DNA from: Isoptericola sp042668085
Lineage (GTDB): Bacteria; Actinomycetota; Actinomycetes; Actinomycetales; Cellulomonadaceae
DNA: 45,286 nucleotides
Reading direction: 5' to 3'
NCBI RefSeq assembly: GCF_042668085.1
Contig: NZ_JBHVBO010000018.1
Location: 1-45,286, forward strand
The notes beneath the pieces were generated by a model. It worked only from the letters and a program-made list of their open reading frames with translations. It had not been told where the DNA came from and searched no databases. Positions 27,389-38,981 of the stretch are shown here, in pieces. The number at the start of each line of letters is the position of its first letter. Position 1 is the stretch's first letter. The position numbers and the translations under genes were made by a program.

Positions 27389-28345
27389 ATGGACGGGACC
27401 CTCGTGCGCACGTTCCTGGCGGTGGCCGAGTCGGGCCAGTTCCAGGAGGCCGCCGCACAGCTGGGCCTCACCCAGCAGGCCGTGTCGAAGCGGATCGCCA
27501 CCCTCGAGCGGGATCTGGGGGTCCGGCTCTTCGTCCGCACGCCCTGGGGCGCACGGCCGACGCTGGACGGGCAGGCGTTCCTGCCCCATGCGCGGGATCT
27601 CGTCAGTGCCGAGGAGCGGGCGGTCGCATCGGTGCGCCCCGGGTCGCGCGCCCTGCGGGTCGACGTGCTGCACCGCCGGATCGCCCCGTCCGTCCTGCTG
27701 CGCGAATTCCACCGCGCCCACCCCGACGTGGACCTCGACGTCGTCACCCTGTCCGACCGGAACGCCCGGTCCGCGGTCGACGCCATCCTCGCGGGCGAGA
27801 TCGATGCCACGTTCCGCGCGATGCCCCGCCGCGCCGCGGGACCGGACCAGGACGTCGAGACCGCCAGGGTGCTCGACTCCCGGCTCGAGGTCCTCGTCGG
27901 CCCCCGCCACGCCCTCGCCGGGGCCCGCGAGCTGACGCCCCGCGACCTCGCCGGGCACCGCATCTGGATTCCGGGGATCGTCCCCGACACCGAGTGGAGC
28001 CACTACTACGACGCCTTCTCGGCCGCGTTCGGCCTCAGCATCGACGCCGTCGGGCCGCACTTCGGCGACGACGCGCTCCTCGAGGAGATCGCCGGGTCGA
28101 GGAACGTCGCCACGCTCGTGGGCGACCGCGACCGGTACCTCTGGCCCGCACGGTTCGACCTGCGCCGCATCCCGCTGCGCGAGCCGACGCCCGTCTACCC
28201 CTACTCCCTCGTCTGGCGCCGGGAGAACCCCCATCCGGCGATCTCCAGGGTGCGGCGGTACTTCCGCTCGCTCGACCGCGGCAACGGCTCCCCGACGTGG
28301 ATGCCCGGGGCGGCGACCCGCGACGGTCGCGACGGCACGCGCTGA
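27389..28345 (+). CDS. LysR family transcriptional regulator
   Basis: A 318-residue regulator. The N-terminal winged helix is at about residues 1-60 (LVRTFLAVAESGQFQEAAAQLGLTQQAVSKRIATLERDLG). A LysR substrate-binding domain follows (about 85-295). ATG 27389 has no ribosome-binding site but TACGCT lies 6 nt upstream, so the mRNA is probably leaderless. LysR proteins usually regulate themselves and the divergent gene, which here is the DnaE-type polymerase. The palindromes between them support this. The inducer is unknown. Confidence 0.9.
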   Translation: MDGTLVRTFLAVAESGQFQEAAAQLGLTQQAVSKRIATLERDLGVRLFVRTPWGARPTLDGQAFLPHARDLVSAEERAVASVRPGSRALRVDVLHRRIAPSVLLREFHRAHPDVDLDVVTLSDRNARSAVDAILAGEIDATFRAMPRRAAGPDQDVETARVLDSRLEVLVGPRHALAGARELTPRDLAGHRIWIPGIVPDTEWSHYYDAFSAAFGLSIDAVGPHFGDDALLEEIAGSRNVATLVGDRDRYLWPARFDLRRIPLREPTPVYPYSLVWRRENPHPAISRVRRYFRSLDRGNGSPTWMPGAATRDGRDGTR

Positions 28346-28410
28346 TCACCGGGCGCGCGGCTTCCTCGCGCTGGACCGACCGGCCGGTCATGTTACATAG
28401 CCGGAGGTTC

Positions 28411-28429
28411 GTGCAATCTAGGTTGCATC
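28411..28429. repeat. 19-bp quasi-palindromic repeat, copy 2
   Basis: GTGCAATCTAGGTTGCATC, identical to and in the same orientation as 23558-23576. It lies in the 106-bp gap between the lysR and dnaB 3' ends, 22 bp beyond the dnaB stop codon. Confidence 0.85.
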
Positions 28430-28451
28430 TCGACACGAAATGACGGGACAG

Positions 28452-31055
<2,604 letters not shown>

Positions 31056-31188
31056 CCCGTTCCCCCGCCGTCGCCGGCGTCCGGTCCGTCACCGGACATC
31101 GGCTCCCGCTGTCAGGTCCACGTTCTACCGTGGCCCTCTGACACCGCGGACGACGCTAGGCGCGCCCGCGACCGTGCGCAATCGACGG

Positions 31189-31464
31189 TGTGGACACAGG
31201 TGTGGACGGTCCTGTGGATATGCGCCTCAGGCTGTGCACGGGCGGTGGACAGGCATGTGCACAACTGGGGATATCGGCTGTGTACAACTTTTCGCAGGCT
31301 TCTGACCTGCGGCGACGTTACCCTCAGGCTGTGGAGGAGAAGAAAGTTGGGTGAGGTGCACCGCACCCCGGATCCAGACGGCGGACACCACGACGCCACC
31401 CCTCCTTCACCGACGCCGCCGGAGGGTCACCCGTCCACGGACGCCGCCCACAAGGTTGTCCACA
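31189..31464. promoter_or_regulatory. cluster of DnaA-box-like 9-mers upstream of dnaB
   Basis: The region between dnaB and the MATE gene, running into the MATE 5' end, holds TGTGGACAC (31189), TGTGGATAT (31213), TGTGCACAA (31256), TGTGTACAA (31279) and TTGTCCACA (31456). The last is a perfect actinobacterial DnaA box and the others differ from it or from TTATCCACA by about one base. The gap 31056-31346 otherwise contains only promoter DNA. Confidence 0.55.
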
Positions 31465-32798
31465 GGGGTGGGCACAGGGGCGACCGACGCCGCATCGACC
31501 GCGACATCCTCGCCCTCGCGCTGCCGGCGCTGGGCGCCCTCGTCGCCGAGCCGCTGTTCGTGCTCGTCGACAGCGCCGTCGTCGGCCACCTGGGTACCGC
31601 GCAGCTCGCCGGCCTGTCCGTCGCGTCCACCCTGCTCGTCACGCTCGTCGGGCTGTGCGTCTTCCTCGCCTACGCCACCACGGCCGCGGTCGCCCGCCTC
31701 GTCGGCGCGGGCCGCACCCGCGACGCGCTGCAGTCCGGCGTCGACGGCATGTGGCTCGCCCTCGGCCTCGGCGTCCTGCTGGCGGCGGTGCTCGCCGTCG
31801 GGGCGCACTGGGCCGTCGGGGCGATGGGCGCCGGCGCGGACATCGCGGGCTACGCCGCCACCTACCTGCGCTGGTCGGTGATCGGCCTCCCCGGGATGCT
31901 CGTCGTCCTGGCCTCCACGGGCGTCCTGCGCGGGCTCCAGGACACGCGCACTCCCCTGTGGGTGGCGTCGACCGGCGCCGTCGTCAACGCGATCCTGTCC
32001 GTCGTCCTGGTGTACGGCGCCGGCCTGGGGATCGCGGGCTCGGCCATCGGCACCGCCGCCACCCAGCTCGGCATGGGGGCGGTCCTCACGGTCGTCGTGG
32101 TGCGCGGCGCGCGCCGCCACCACGCGTCGCTGCGGCCGCACCATGCGGGCATCTGGGCCAACGCCCGGGCGGGTGCGCCGCTGTTCGTCCGGACGGCGTC
32201 GCTGCGCCTCGCCATCCTCCTCACCGTCGCGGTCGCGACCAGCCTGGGCGCGACGGCGCTGGCCGGCTACCAGGTCGTCAACAGCCTGTGGGGACTCGCC
32301 GCGTTCGCCCTCGACGCGCTCGCCATCGCCGGGCAGGCGCTGGTGGGCCACGGCCTCGGGGCGGGCGACGTCGGACGGGTGCGCGCCGTCCTGCGCCGCT
32401 CGCTGCAGTGGGGCGTCGGCGCGGGCGTCGTCATCGGCGTCGTGTTCGCCGTCTCGGGGTGGTGGGTCGCGCCGCTGTTCACGACCGACCACGACGTGCG
32501 CGTCGCGATCACCGCGGGTCTCGTCGTCACGGGCGTGCTCATGCCGATGGCGGGCTGGGTGTTCGTGCTCGACGGCGTCCTCATCGGCGCCGGCGACGGC
32601 CGCTTCCTCGCCTGGGCGGGCATGCTCACGCTGGCGGTCTACGTGCCCTTCGCCCTCGCGGTCCGCGCGTGGGCGCCCGACGGCGCGATCGGGCTGGCGT
32701 GGCTGTGGGGCGCGTTCGCGGGCGTCTTCATGCTCGCCCGCGCCCTGACGACCGGGCTGCGCGCCCGCGGCGACCGCTGGATGGTCACGGGCGCGTGA
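31347..32798 (+). CDS. MATE family efflux transporter (DinF-like)
   Basis: A 483-residue membrane protein with 12 predicted helices in two related halves. It begins, after a hydrophilic tail of about 50 residues, with DILALALPALGALVAEPLFVLVDSAVVGHLG, the MATE signature. The second half has ATSLGATALAGYQVVNSLWGL. It exports organic cations or drugs using a proton or sodium gradient; the substrate is unknown. TTG 31347 was chosen because GGAGGA lies 8 nt upstream; GTG 31356 is also possible. A DnaA-box-like 9-mer lies within the 5' end of the coding region. It is divergent from dnaB. Confidence 0.88.
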   Translation: MGEVHRTPDPDGGHHDATPPSPTPPEGHPSTDAAHKVVHRGGHRGDRRRIDRDILALALPALGALVAEPLFVLVDSAVVGHLGTAQLAGLSVASTLLVTLVGLCVFLAYATTAAVARLVGAGRTRDALQSGVDGMWLALGLGVLLAAVLAVGAHWAVGAMGAGADIAGYAATYLRWSVIGLPGMLVVLASTGVLRGLQDTRTPLWVASTGAVVNAILSVVLVYGAGLGIAGSAIGTAATQLGMGAVLTVVVVRGARRHHASLRPHHAGIWANARAGAPLFVRTASLRLAILLTVAVATSLGATALAGYQVVNSLWGLAAFALDALAIAGQALVGHGLGAGDVGRVRAVLRRSLQWGVGAGVVIGVVFAVSGWWVAPLFTTDHDVRVAITAGLVVTGVLMPMAGWVFVLDGVLIGAGDGRFLAWAGMLTLAVYVPFALAVRAWAPDGAIGLAWLWGAFAGVFMLARALTTGLRARGDRWMVTGA

Positions 32799-32840
32799 CG
32801 GCGCCGGGCCACGCGGTGAACGGGACGTGACGCCGGTCGG

Positions 32841-33422
32841 TCAGTCCCCGGGCACCACCAGCCGGTACCCGATGCCGCGCACCGACGAGACGCGCAGCTC
32901 GGGCAGCACGCGCAGCCGCTTGCGCAGCCGCTTCACCGCCGACACCACCGGGTCCGGGTCGCCCAGGTAGCCGGTGCGCCACACCGTGCTGGTGAGCTCG
33001 GCGAACGACCACACCCGGTGCGGCGCGGACGCGAGCGCCACCAGCAGGTCGAACTCCCGCATCGACAGGTGCACGGGCGCGCCGCGCACCGTGACCTCCC
33101 GCGCCGCGAGGTCCACCTCGAGCGCGCCGAGCACGATCCGCCGCGTCGGCTGGTCCCCCGCTACCGGACCGGGATCCGCGTCCTCTCCCGACGGCGCGTC
33201 GGGCGCGCGGGCGTGCACCTCGAGCGTGTGCGGCGCCTCGTCGTCGGGCAGCACCGCGGGCGGGGGCGGGCCGAGGAGCGTCCGCGCGCCGTCCGTGTCG
33301 GCGGTGGCGATCACGGCGGCCCGCCCACGCAGCAGGCGGGCCACCTCGCCCACCCGTTGCAGCGGCAGCCCGATGCAGAGCACGTACCCGCCGACCGGCT
33401 CGACCACGTTCTTGGGGGGCAT
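32841..33422 (-). CDS. winged-helix transcriptional regulator, OmpR/PhoB-type DNA-binding domain
   Basis: A 193-residue protein. The C-terminal 100 residues are a clear OmpR/PhoB winged helix (ALEVDLAAREVTVRGAPVHL, then SMREFDLLVALASAPHRVWS, ending SSVRGIGYRLVV). The N-terminal 90 residues are too short and lack the Asp/Lys pattern of a receiver domain, so it is not a standard two-component response regulator; no kinase gene is nearby. ATG 33422 follows GGAGG. It is divergent from the S8 protease gene across 267 bp and may control it. Confidence 0.85.
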   Translation of the reverse strand: MPPKNVVEPVGGYVLCIGLPLQRVGEVARLLRGRAAVIATADTDGARTLLGPPPPAVLPDDEAPHTLEVHARAPDAPSGEDADPGPVAGDQPTRRIVLGALEVDLAAREVTVRGAPVHLSMREFDLLVALASAPHRVWSFAELTSTVWRTGYLGDPDPVVSAVKRLRKRLRVLPELRVSSVRGIGYRLVVPGD

Positions 33423-33689
33423 CTGCCGTCCTCCGTCCGACGCGCACTCCGGGAAGGGACGCGGACATCGTTTACCCAGGTGCCTATCAGAGTTCAGGCG
33501 GAACCGCCCGCCGACGCTCAGCGCTCGTCTCCGCGAGACCCGACCCGGACCTGCCCCCGGGTTGACCGGAAACTGGCCGCCGGCCGTCCTTGTCCACCGC
33601 AGGAACGCCGGATGGGCTGGAGGGCGGGCCCCGACCGGGCGCCCGTCACGACGCCCCCGCACCCGGGGGCACCCTCACCTGGAGGAACC

Positions 33690-36600
33690 GTGCACCCATC
33701 GATCCGCAGGAGGAGGGGATGGGCCGCGACGAGCGCGACCCTCGCCCTCCTCGCCACGTCCGCCGTGGCGGCAGCGCCGGCGCTGGCGCAGGCCACCGCG
33801 CCGACCACCCTCCGGTCCGACGTCCCCGACGACCCCGCGGACAAGCTGTCCGCCGCGGTGCAGGACCAGCTCACCGACCAGAAGTCCGCCGACTTCTGGA
33901 TCAGGATGGACGAGTCGGCGGACCTCGCGGCCGCCGAGCAGATCGCGGACTGGGACGAGCGTGGCCAGTACGTGTACGACACGCTCACGTCCCTCGCGAA
34001 GAAGTCCCAGGCGGACGTGATCGACACGCTCGACGCCGCGGGCGCCAGCTACACCAGCTACTGGATCAACAACTCGATCTACGTCGACGGCGGCACGCTC
34101 GCGCTGGCGCAGGACGTCGCGCAGTCGGACGACGTCACCGGCATCTACGAGACGTTCGCGATGGAGGAGACCGATCCGGTCGAGACCAAGCCCGCGAACA
34201 CCAAGGTCACGACCGCCGTGGAGTGGGGCATCGACGCCATCAACGCCCCGGAGGTCTGGGACCTCGGCGTCACCGGCCAGGGGATCACCGTCGCGAGCTT
34301 CGACACCGGTGTCGACGTGACGCACCCCGCGCTGCGGTCGAAGTACCGTGGCATCCAGCCCGACGGCTCGCTCGACAACGACTACAACTGGTTCGACATC
34401 CCGAACGCCTGCGGCGGCGACCCGTGCGCCAGCAGCGGGTCGCACGGCACCCACACCACCGGCACCATGGTGGGCTCCGACGGGGCCGACCAGGTGGGCG
34501 TGGCGCCCGGCGCCACCTGGATCGCGGCCAACTGCATCGACCTCGGCGAGTGCGACTGGGACGACTACCTGGCGGACGCCCAGTGGTTCCTCGCGCCGAC
34601 GCGCGCGGACGGCAGCGACCCCGACCCGAGCAAGCGCCCGCACATCATCAACAACTCCTGGGGCATCCCCGCCGGCGTCGACCTGCCCGAGGACTGGATG
34701 AGCGCCGAGACCCAGGCCTGGAACGCCGCCGGCATCTTCGGCGCCTGGGCCGCCGGCAACGAGGGCCCGGCCTGCTCCTCCGGCCGCTACCCCGGCGAGT
34801 TCTCCCACACCTACGCCGCGGGCGCGTTCGACGCCGACGGCGACATCGCCAGCTTCTCGGCCCGCGGCCCGGGCCGGGACGACGCCGTGAAGCCGGACAT
34901 CGCCGCGCCCGGCGTCGACGTGCGGTCCTCGGTGCCCGGCGGCTACGGCACCTCGAGCGGCACCTCGATGGCCACCCCGCACCTCGCGGGCGCCGTCGCC
35001 CTCCTGTGGAGCGCCGCTCCGGCCCTGCGGGGCGACGTCGAGGGCACCGCGGCCCTGCTGGACCGGACGGCGGTCGACGTCGAGGACACGACGTGCGGCG
35101 GCACCGCCGACGACAACAACGTCTGGGGCGAGGGCAAGCTCGACGCCCTGGCCCTGGTCGACGCCGCGCCCACCGCCGACACGGGCGACGTCACCGGCAC
35201 GGTCACCGACGGCGACGGCGATCCCGTCGCCGGCGCCGAGGTCGCGTTCGACGGCACCCACGACCGCACCGTGACGACCGGCGAGGACGGCACCTTCTCG
35301 GCCCGCCTCGCCGCGGGCGACTACGCCGTGACCGCGAGCGCCTTCGGGTTCGTCGACCACGCCACGGACGTCACCGTCACCGCCGACGAGACCGTCACGC
35401 TGCCGATCACGCTCGAGCGGGCGCCCACCCGCACCGTCTCCGGCACCGTGACGGAGCGGGACGGTTCCCCCACGGCGGGGGCCGTCGTCGCGCTCTCCGC
35501 GCCCCTGGACGACGTCACGACCGACGCCGACGGGCGGTACGCCATCGCCGGGGTGCCGGACGGCACCTACACCCTGAGCGTCACGGCCGGGAACTGCGCG
35601 GAGCCGTACAGCACGGAGCTGGTCGTGGACGGCGACGAGACGGCCGACGCCGTGATCGACCGCACCGTCGACGCCTACGGCTACTCCTGCACCACCGGCA
35701 CCGCCGGCGTCGCCACCGGTGACACGCTGCTGGAGCTGACCGGGGACGACAAGGCCGCCGCGGTGGAGCTGCCGTTCAGCTTCCCGTTCTACGGCGCGGA
35801 CTACGGCACCGCGTACGTGTCCACGAACGGGTTCCTGAACTTCCTCGGTGCGTCGACCAGCCTCTCCAACGTGGCCCTCCCGGCCGCGGGGGCGCCGAAC
35901 GCCGCGGTCTACCCGTTCTGGGACGACCTCAACGTCGACGCCGAGTCGGCCGTGTACACCGCGTCCACCACGGTGGACGGCGTCGACGCGTTCGTCGTCG
36001 AGTGGCGCAACGTGCGCAAGTACCGGCCGGACACGGACCGGGTGAACGTCTCGGCCACCCTGCTCGCCGACGGCCGGGTCACCCTCGGGTACGGCGCCGT
36101 CACCGACAGCGCCACCGCCCGCGGGGAGTCCGCCACGATCGGCATCGAGGACGCGGACGGCGCGGTCGCGTCCCAGTACTCGTACAACGCGCCGGTGGTG
36201 AGCGAGGGCCTGTCCATCACCTACGACCTCGTCGACATGGGCACCGTGCAGGGCGTCGTGCGCGACGGGAACACCCGCGAGCCGATCGAGGGCGCCACCG
36301 TGACGATCACGTCGAAGGACGACGGCGACGAGACGGTCGTGACCACCGGGGCCGACGGCGCCTACGCCGCCCGGCTCCCCCTCGAGCGGTACGGCCTCAC
36401 CTACGCGAAGGACGAGTACGCGGGCGCGGCCCGCAACGCCCGCCTCACGGAGGACGGCCAGGTCCTGACCCGCAACGTCGCCCTGGGCGCGGGGCGGCTG
36501 GAGGTGAACAAGGAGGGCGTGTCCGCCACGCTCGCCATGGGCGGCACCGTCAGCCGCGCCTTCCGGCTGACGAACACCGGCACCGAGCCGGTGGACGTCT

Positions 36601-37784
36601 CGCTCGGCGCGGGGTCGGGCGGCTTCGAGATGCTCGCGACGTCGGCGACCGGCGGCGGCGTGATCAGCCACGTCACCGACGCCGCCACGGTGCCCGGGTC
36701 GACCTCGCCGGGCACGCCCCGGCTGGGCGCGGACAAGAAGGGGGACGGTCTCACGACGTCCGGCGCGGACGCCGCCACGGTCTCCCCCGACCTGTCGGCC
36801 GTCGTCGCGCTCGACGAGACGACGCTGACCCACTCGGCGTCGCAGGACATCGTCTCGGGCAACTCCCTCGCCTGCAGCAACCCGAGCGGCACCCAGGACA
36901 ACGCGTACCTGCGCACGTTCACGCTCAGCGACTTCGGGATCGGCGGGTCGTTCGACGTGTCCGCCGTGTCGTTCGGGGTGGAGGCGGCGGGCGTCGCCCA
37001 GCCGCTGACCGTCAACCTCTACACGCTCGAGGGCGACCTGGGGTACGCGAACATGACGCCGGTCGGCAGCGCCGAGGCGACCGTGGAGGCGGGCGCGGAC
37101 GGCACGATGGTCACGGTGCCCGTCACGGGCGAGGTGCCCCAGGGCGGCACGCTCGTGGTCGAGGTGGACGTCCCGGCCGGCGGGCGGTTCTTCATCGGGT
37201 CCAACGACGCCGGCCAGACGGCGCCGAGCTACCTGCGGTCCGAGGCGTGCGACCTCCCGGAACCGGCCGACACGGCCGACATCGGCGCGCCCGGCATGCA
37301 CGTGGTCATGAACGTGTCGGGCGAGGCGTCCGGCGGGGGCGTCGAGTGGCTGGACGTCCAGCCGCCCGAGCTCACCCTCGCGCCCGGGGCCTCCGTGCAG
37401 GCGGCCGTGACCCTCGACGCCGCCGTCGAGCAGCCGGGCACGTACACGGCCGCGATCACCGTGGGCGAGAACACCCCGTACGCCGCGCCGCAGGTCGGCG
37501 CGACGATGACGGTCAGGGCGCCGGCCGGCTGGGGCAAGATCACCGGCACGATCACCGGCGACGGCACGCCGCTCGACGGCGCGGTCGTGCACCTCGACGG
37601 CAAGGCGTCGGACACGACGCTCGTCACCGGCGCCGACGGGCGGTACGCGTACTGGATGCCCAAGGCCAACGGCCCGCTCCGGCTCGTCGTGGCGGCGAAC
37701 GGGTTCGTCCCGACCGTCCGCACCGCCCAGATCGTCGCCGGGCAGACCACGGTCTACGACGTCGACCTGAAACCGCTGCCGTGA
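33690..37784 (+). CDS. secreted S8 family serine peptidase with carboxypeptidase-regulatory-like repeats
   Basis: A 1364-residue subtilase resembling bacillopeptidase F. Signal peptide 1-34 (ends ALAQA) and an inhibitor-like propeptide (about 60-160). The catalytic domain (about 175-470) has Asp205 (ASFDTGVDVTHP), His252 (GSHGTHTTG), Asn357 (AAGNEGP) and Ser426 (GTSSGTSMATPHLAG). Four carboxypeptidase-regulatory-like beta domains follow (first strands GDVTGTVTD, RTVSGTVTE, GTVQGVVRD, GKITGTITG). Between them is a segment LPFSFPFYGADYGTAYVSTNGFLNF like those in other secreted subtilases. There is no sortase signal or C-terminal helix, so it is released. GTG 33690 follows GGAGGA. It probably degrades extracellular protein. 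Confidence 0.93.
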   Translation: MHPSIRRRRGWAATSATLALLATSAVAAAPALAQATAPTTLRSDVPDDPADKLSAAVQDQLTDQKSADFWIRMDESADLAAAEQIADWDERGQYVYDTLTSLAKKSQADVIDTLDAAGASYTSYWINNSIYVDGGTLALAQDVAQSDDVTGIYETFAMEETDPVETKPANTKVTTAVEWGIDAINAPEVWDLGVTGQGITVASFDTGVDVTHPALRSKYRGIQPDGSLDNDYNWFDIPNACGGDPCASSGSHGTHTTGTMVGSDGADQVGVAPGATWIAANCIDLGECDWDDYLADAQWFLAPTRADGSDPDPSKRPHIINNSWGIPAGVDLPEDWMSAETQAWNAAGIFGAWAAGNEGPACSSGRYPGEFSHTYAAGAFDADGDIASFSARGPGRDDAVKPDIAAPGVDVRSSVPGGYGTSSGTSMATPHLAGAVALLWSAAPALRGDVEGTAALLDRTAVDVEDTTCGGTADDNNVWGEGKLDALALVDAAPTADTGDVTGTVTDGDGDPVAGAEVAFDGTHDRTVTTGEDGTFSARLAAGDYAVTASAFGFVDHATDVTVTADETVTLPITLERAPTRTVSGTVTERDGSPTAGAVVALSAPLDDVTTDADGRYAIAGVPDGTYTLSVTAGNCAEPYSTELVVDGDETADAVIDRTVDAYGYSCTTGTAGVATGDTLLELTGDDKAAAVELPFSFPFYGADYGTAYVSTNGFLNFLGASTSLSNVALPAAGAPNAAVYPFWDDLNVDAESAVYTASTTVDGVDAFVVEWRNVRKYRPDTDRVNVSATLLADGRVTLGYGAVTDSATARGESATIGIEDADGAVASQYSYNAPVVSEGLSITYDLVDMGTVQGVVRDGNTREPIEGATVTITSKDDGDETVVTTGADGAYAARLPLERYGLTYAKDEYAGAARNARLTEDGQVLTRNVALGAGRLEVNKEGVSATLAMGGTVSRAFRLTNTGTEPVDVSLGAGSGGFEMLATSATGGGVISHVTDAATVPGSTSPGTPRLGADKKGDGLTTSGADAATVSPDLSAVVALDETTLTHSASQDIVSGNSLACSNPSGTQDNAYLRTFTLSDFGIGGSFDVSAVSFGVEAAGVAQPLTVNLYTLEGDLGYANMTPVGSAEATVEAGADGTMVTVPVTGEVPQGGTLVVEVDVPAGGRFFIGSNDAGQTAPSYLRSEACDLPEPADTADIGAPGMHVVMNVSGEASGGGVEWLDVQPPELTLAPGASVQAAVTLDAAVEQPGTYTAAITVGENTPYAAPQVGATMTVRAPAGWGKITGTITGDGTPLDGAVVHLDGKASDTTLVTGADGRYAYWMPKANGPLRLVVAANGFVPTVRTAQIVAGQTTVYDVDLKPLP

Positions 37785-37845
37785 CGGCCCGACCCTGACG
37801 GGAGGAACGACGGCCCGTCGTTTCCACGGGGCCACCCGTGGCACA

Positions 37846-37887
37846 CGCACGGCGCTCGGCCGGGACGTCCCGGCCGAGCGCCGTGCG
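37846..37887. terminator. 42-bp perfect palindrome, bidirectional terminator
   Basis: A perfect, uninterrupted inverted repeat centred between 37866 and 37867; the central bases are GGGACGTCCC. It lies 61 bp after the protease stop codon and 40 bp before the end of the convergent kinase gene. No T-tract. Confidence 0.8.
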
Positions 37888-37927
37888 CCGTGCGCTGCCC
37901 GCCGTCACGTCCCTCGGCGACGACGAC

Positions 37928-38830
37928 CTACCAGACGAGCCGATCGAGATGGTTGCGGCCCGAGAGCAGGAGGACGATGCGCCCGTGCGCCACGTCGCGG
38001 ACGTCGGGCCGGGGGTGGTGCGCGTACAGCGCGAGCTCGACCCACAGGTCGTAGAAGTTCAGCCGTTCGCGCAGCTGTTCGCGCGCGAACAGCTCGGGGT
38101 ACGCGCCGTGCAGCCATCCGGGGACCTCGGCGAGCGACGCCTCGTCGAGCCCTTGCGCGTCGGGCGTGGGTGGGAACTCCCGCGCCCGTGCGCACCAACG
38201 CAGGAGGGTGTCGAGCTCGGCGTCCGCCGGCTGTGCCAACGCCTCGGCGAAGTCGATCAGACCCGCGACGCGTCCTTGATCGACGATGACGTTGGCGCCG
38301 TGGAGATCTCCATGGACCAGAACGGGCTCGTCGCCGGCGAACAGCTCCCGCCGCTCCTGGATCCACGCGGCGACGTCCGCGAGCAGGCGCGGGTCCCGCC
38401 CGTGCGAACCCCAGGCGGCCTCGACCAGCCGGAGCGCGGCGCTCCACACGGGCGGGTGGAACGCCGGCCACGGCTGGCCGGAGAGCGCGCCGGACAGCCA
38501 GGGCGGCAGCAGATCGGGCGGGACGGGCACGCTGTGCAGAGCGCGGAGCGCGGCGCCCAGACTCTCGATGATCGACCGGCGCGTGTGCGAGTCCGCCGCC
38601 GGCCACGCGTCGTCCAGGGTCCGGCCCGGCAGGCGTTCGGAGACGTACCACGGGCCGTCCGGGCCGTCGCCGTGGGCGAGGCGCCGGGCGTGCGGCACCT
38701 CGCTCCCGGCCAGCAGGTCGACCACCCTCGCCTCATGGCGGTAGGCGTCGCGGAACCGTCCGTCGGTGTTCAGTCGTACGACGTGGTCGTCACCGACCCA
38801 TGCACGGCTCACCCAGCCCGCCCTCGGCAC
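37928..38830 (-). CDS. aminoglycoside phosphotransferase (APH) family protein
   Basis: A kinase-like protein of 300 residues from GTG 38830. The APH catalytic loop is VLVHGDLHGANVIVD (His-Gly-Asp, Asn) and the metal-binding Asp is in GLIDFAEAL. The frame stays open upstream and reads IPSTPLVGEPATDPALLRTL, natural-looking for this family. ATT at 38921-38923 has GGAGGAG about 6 nt before it, whereas GTG 38830 has no good site. The true start may therefore be ATT 38923, giving 331 residues. The substrate is unknown; many members phosphorylate small molecules other than antibiotics. It is convergent with the S8 protease. Confidence 0.82.
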   Translation of the reverse strand: MPRAGWVSRAWVGDDHVVRLNTDGRFRDAYRHEARVVDLLAGSEVPHARRLAHGDGPDGPWYVSERLPGRTLDDAWPAADSHTRRSIIESLGAALRALHSVPVPPDLLPPWLSGALSGQPWPAFHPPVWSAALRLVEAAWGSHGRDPRLLADVAAWIQERRELFAGDEPVLVHGDLHGANVIVDQGRVAGLIDFAEALAQPADAELDTLLRWCARAREFPPTPDAQGLDEASLAEVPGWLHGAYPELFAREQLRERLNFYDLWVELALYAHHPRPDVRDVAHGRIVLLLSGRNHLDRLVW

Positions 38831-38981
38831 GTACCGCCCGGTCGCCGGCAGGCCAGCGGCTGCCAGCGTCCTCAGCAGCGCGGGGTCGGTGGCCGGCTCG
38901 CCGACCAGGGGTGTGGATGGAATGGCGACTCCTCCGATCGGCCGCTCGGCGACGGTCCTCGGGAACCAGCATCGGACATCG

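Noticed and set aside
31189..31464. Chromosomal origin oriC
   Set aside because: DnaA-box-like sites are present but there is no dnaA, dnaN or rpmH gene and no obvious AT-rich unwinding element.
35170..37780. Sortase-anchored adhesin
   Set aside because: The carboxypeptidase-regulatory-like repeats resemble adhesin domains, but there is no LPxTG motif, C-terminal helix or basic tail, and the N-terminal half is a complete subtilase.
33675..37850. 1391-residue minus-strand ORF
   Set aside because: Antisense shadow of the S8 protease; high GC suppresses stop codons.
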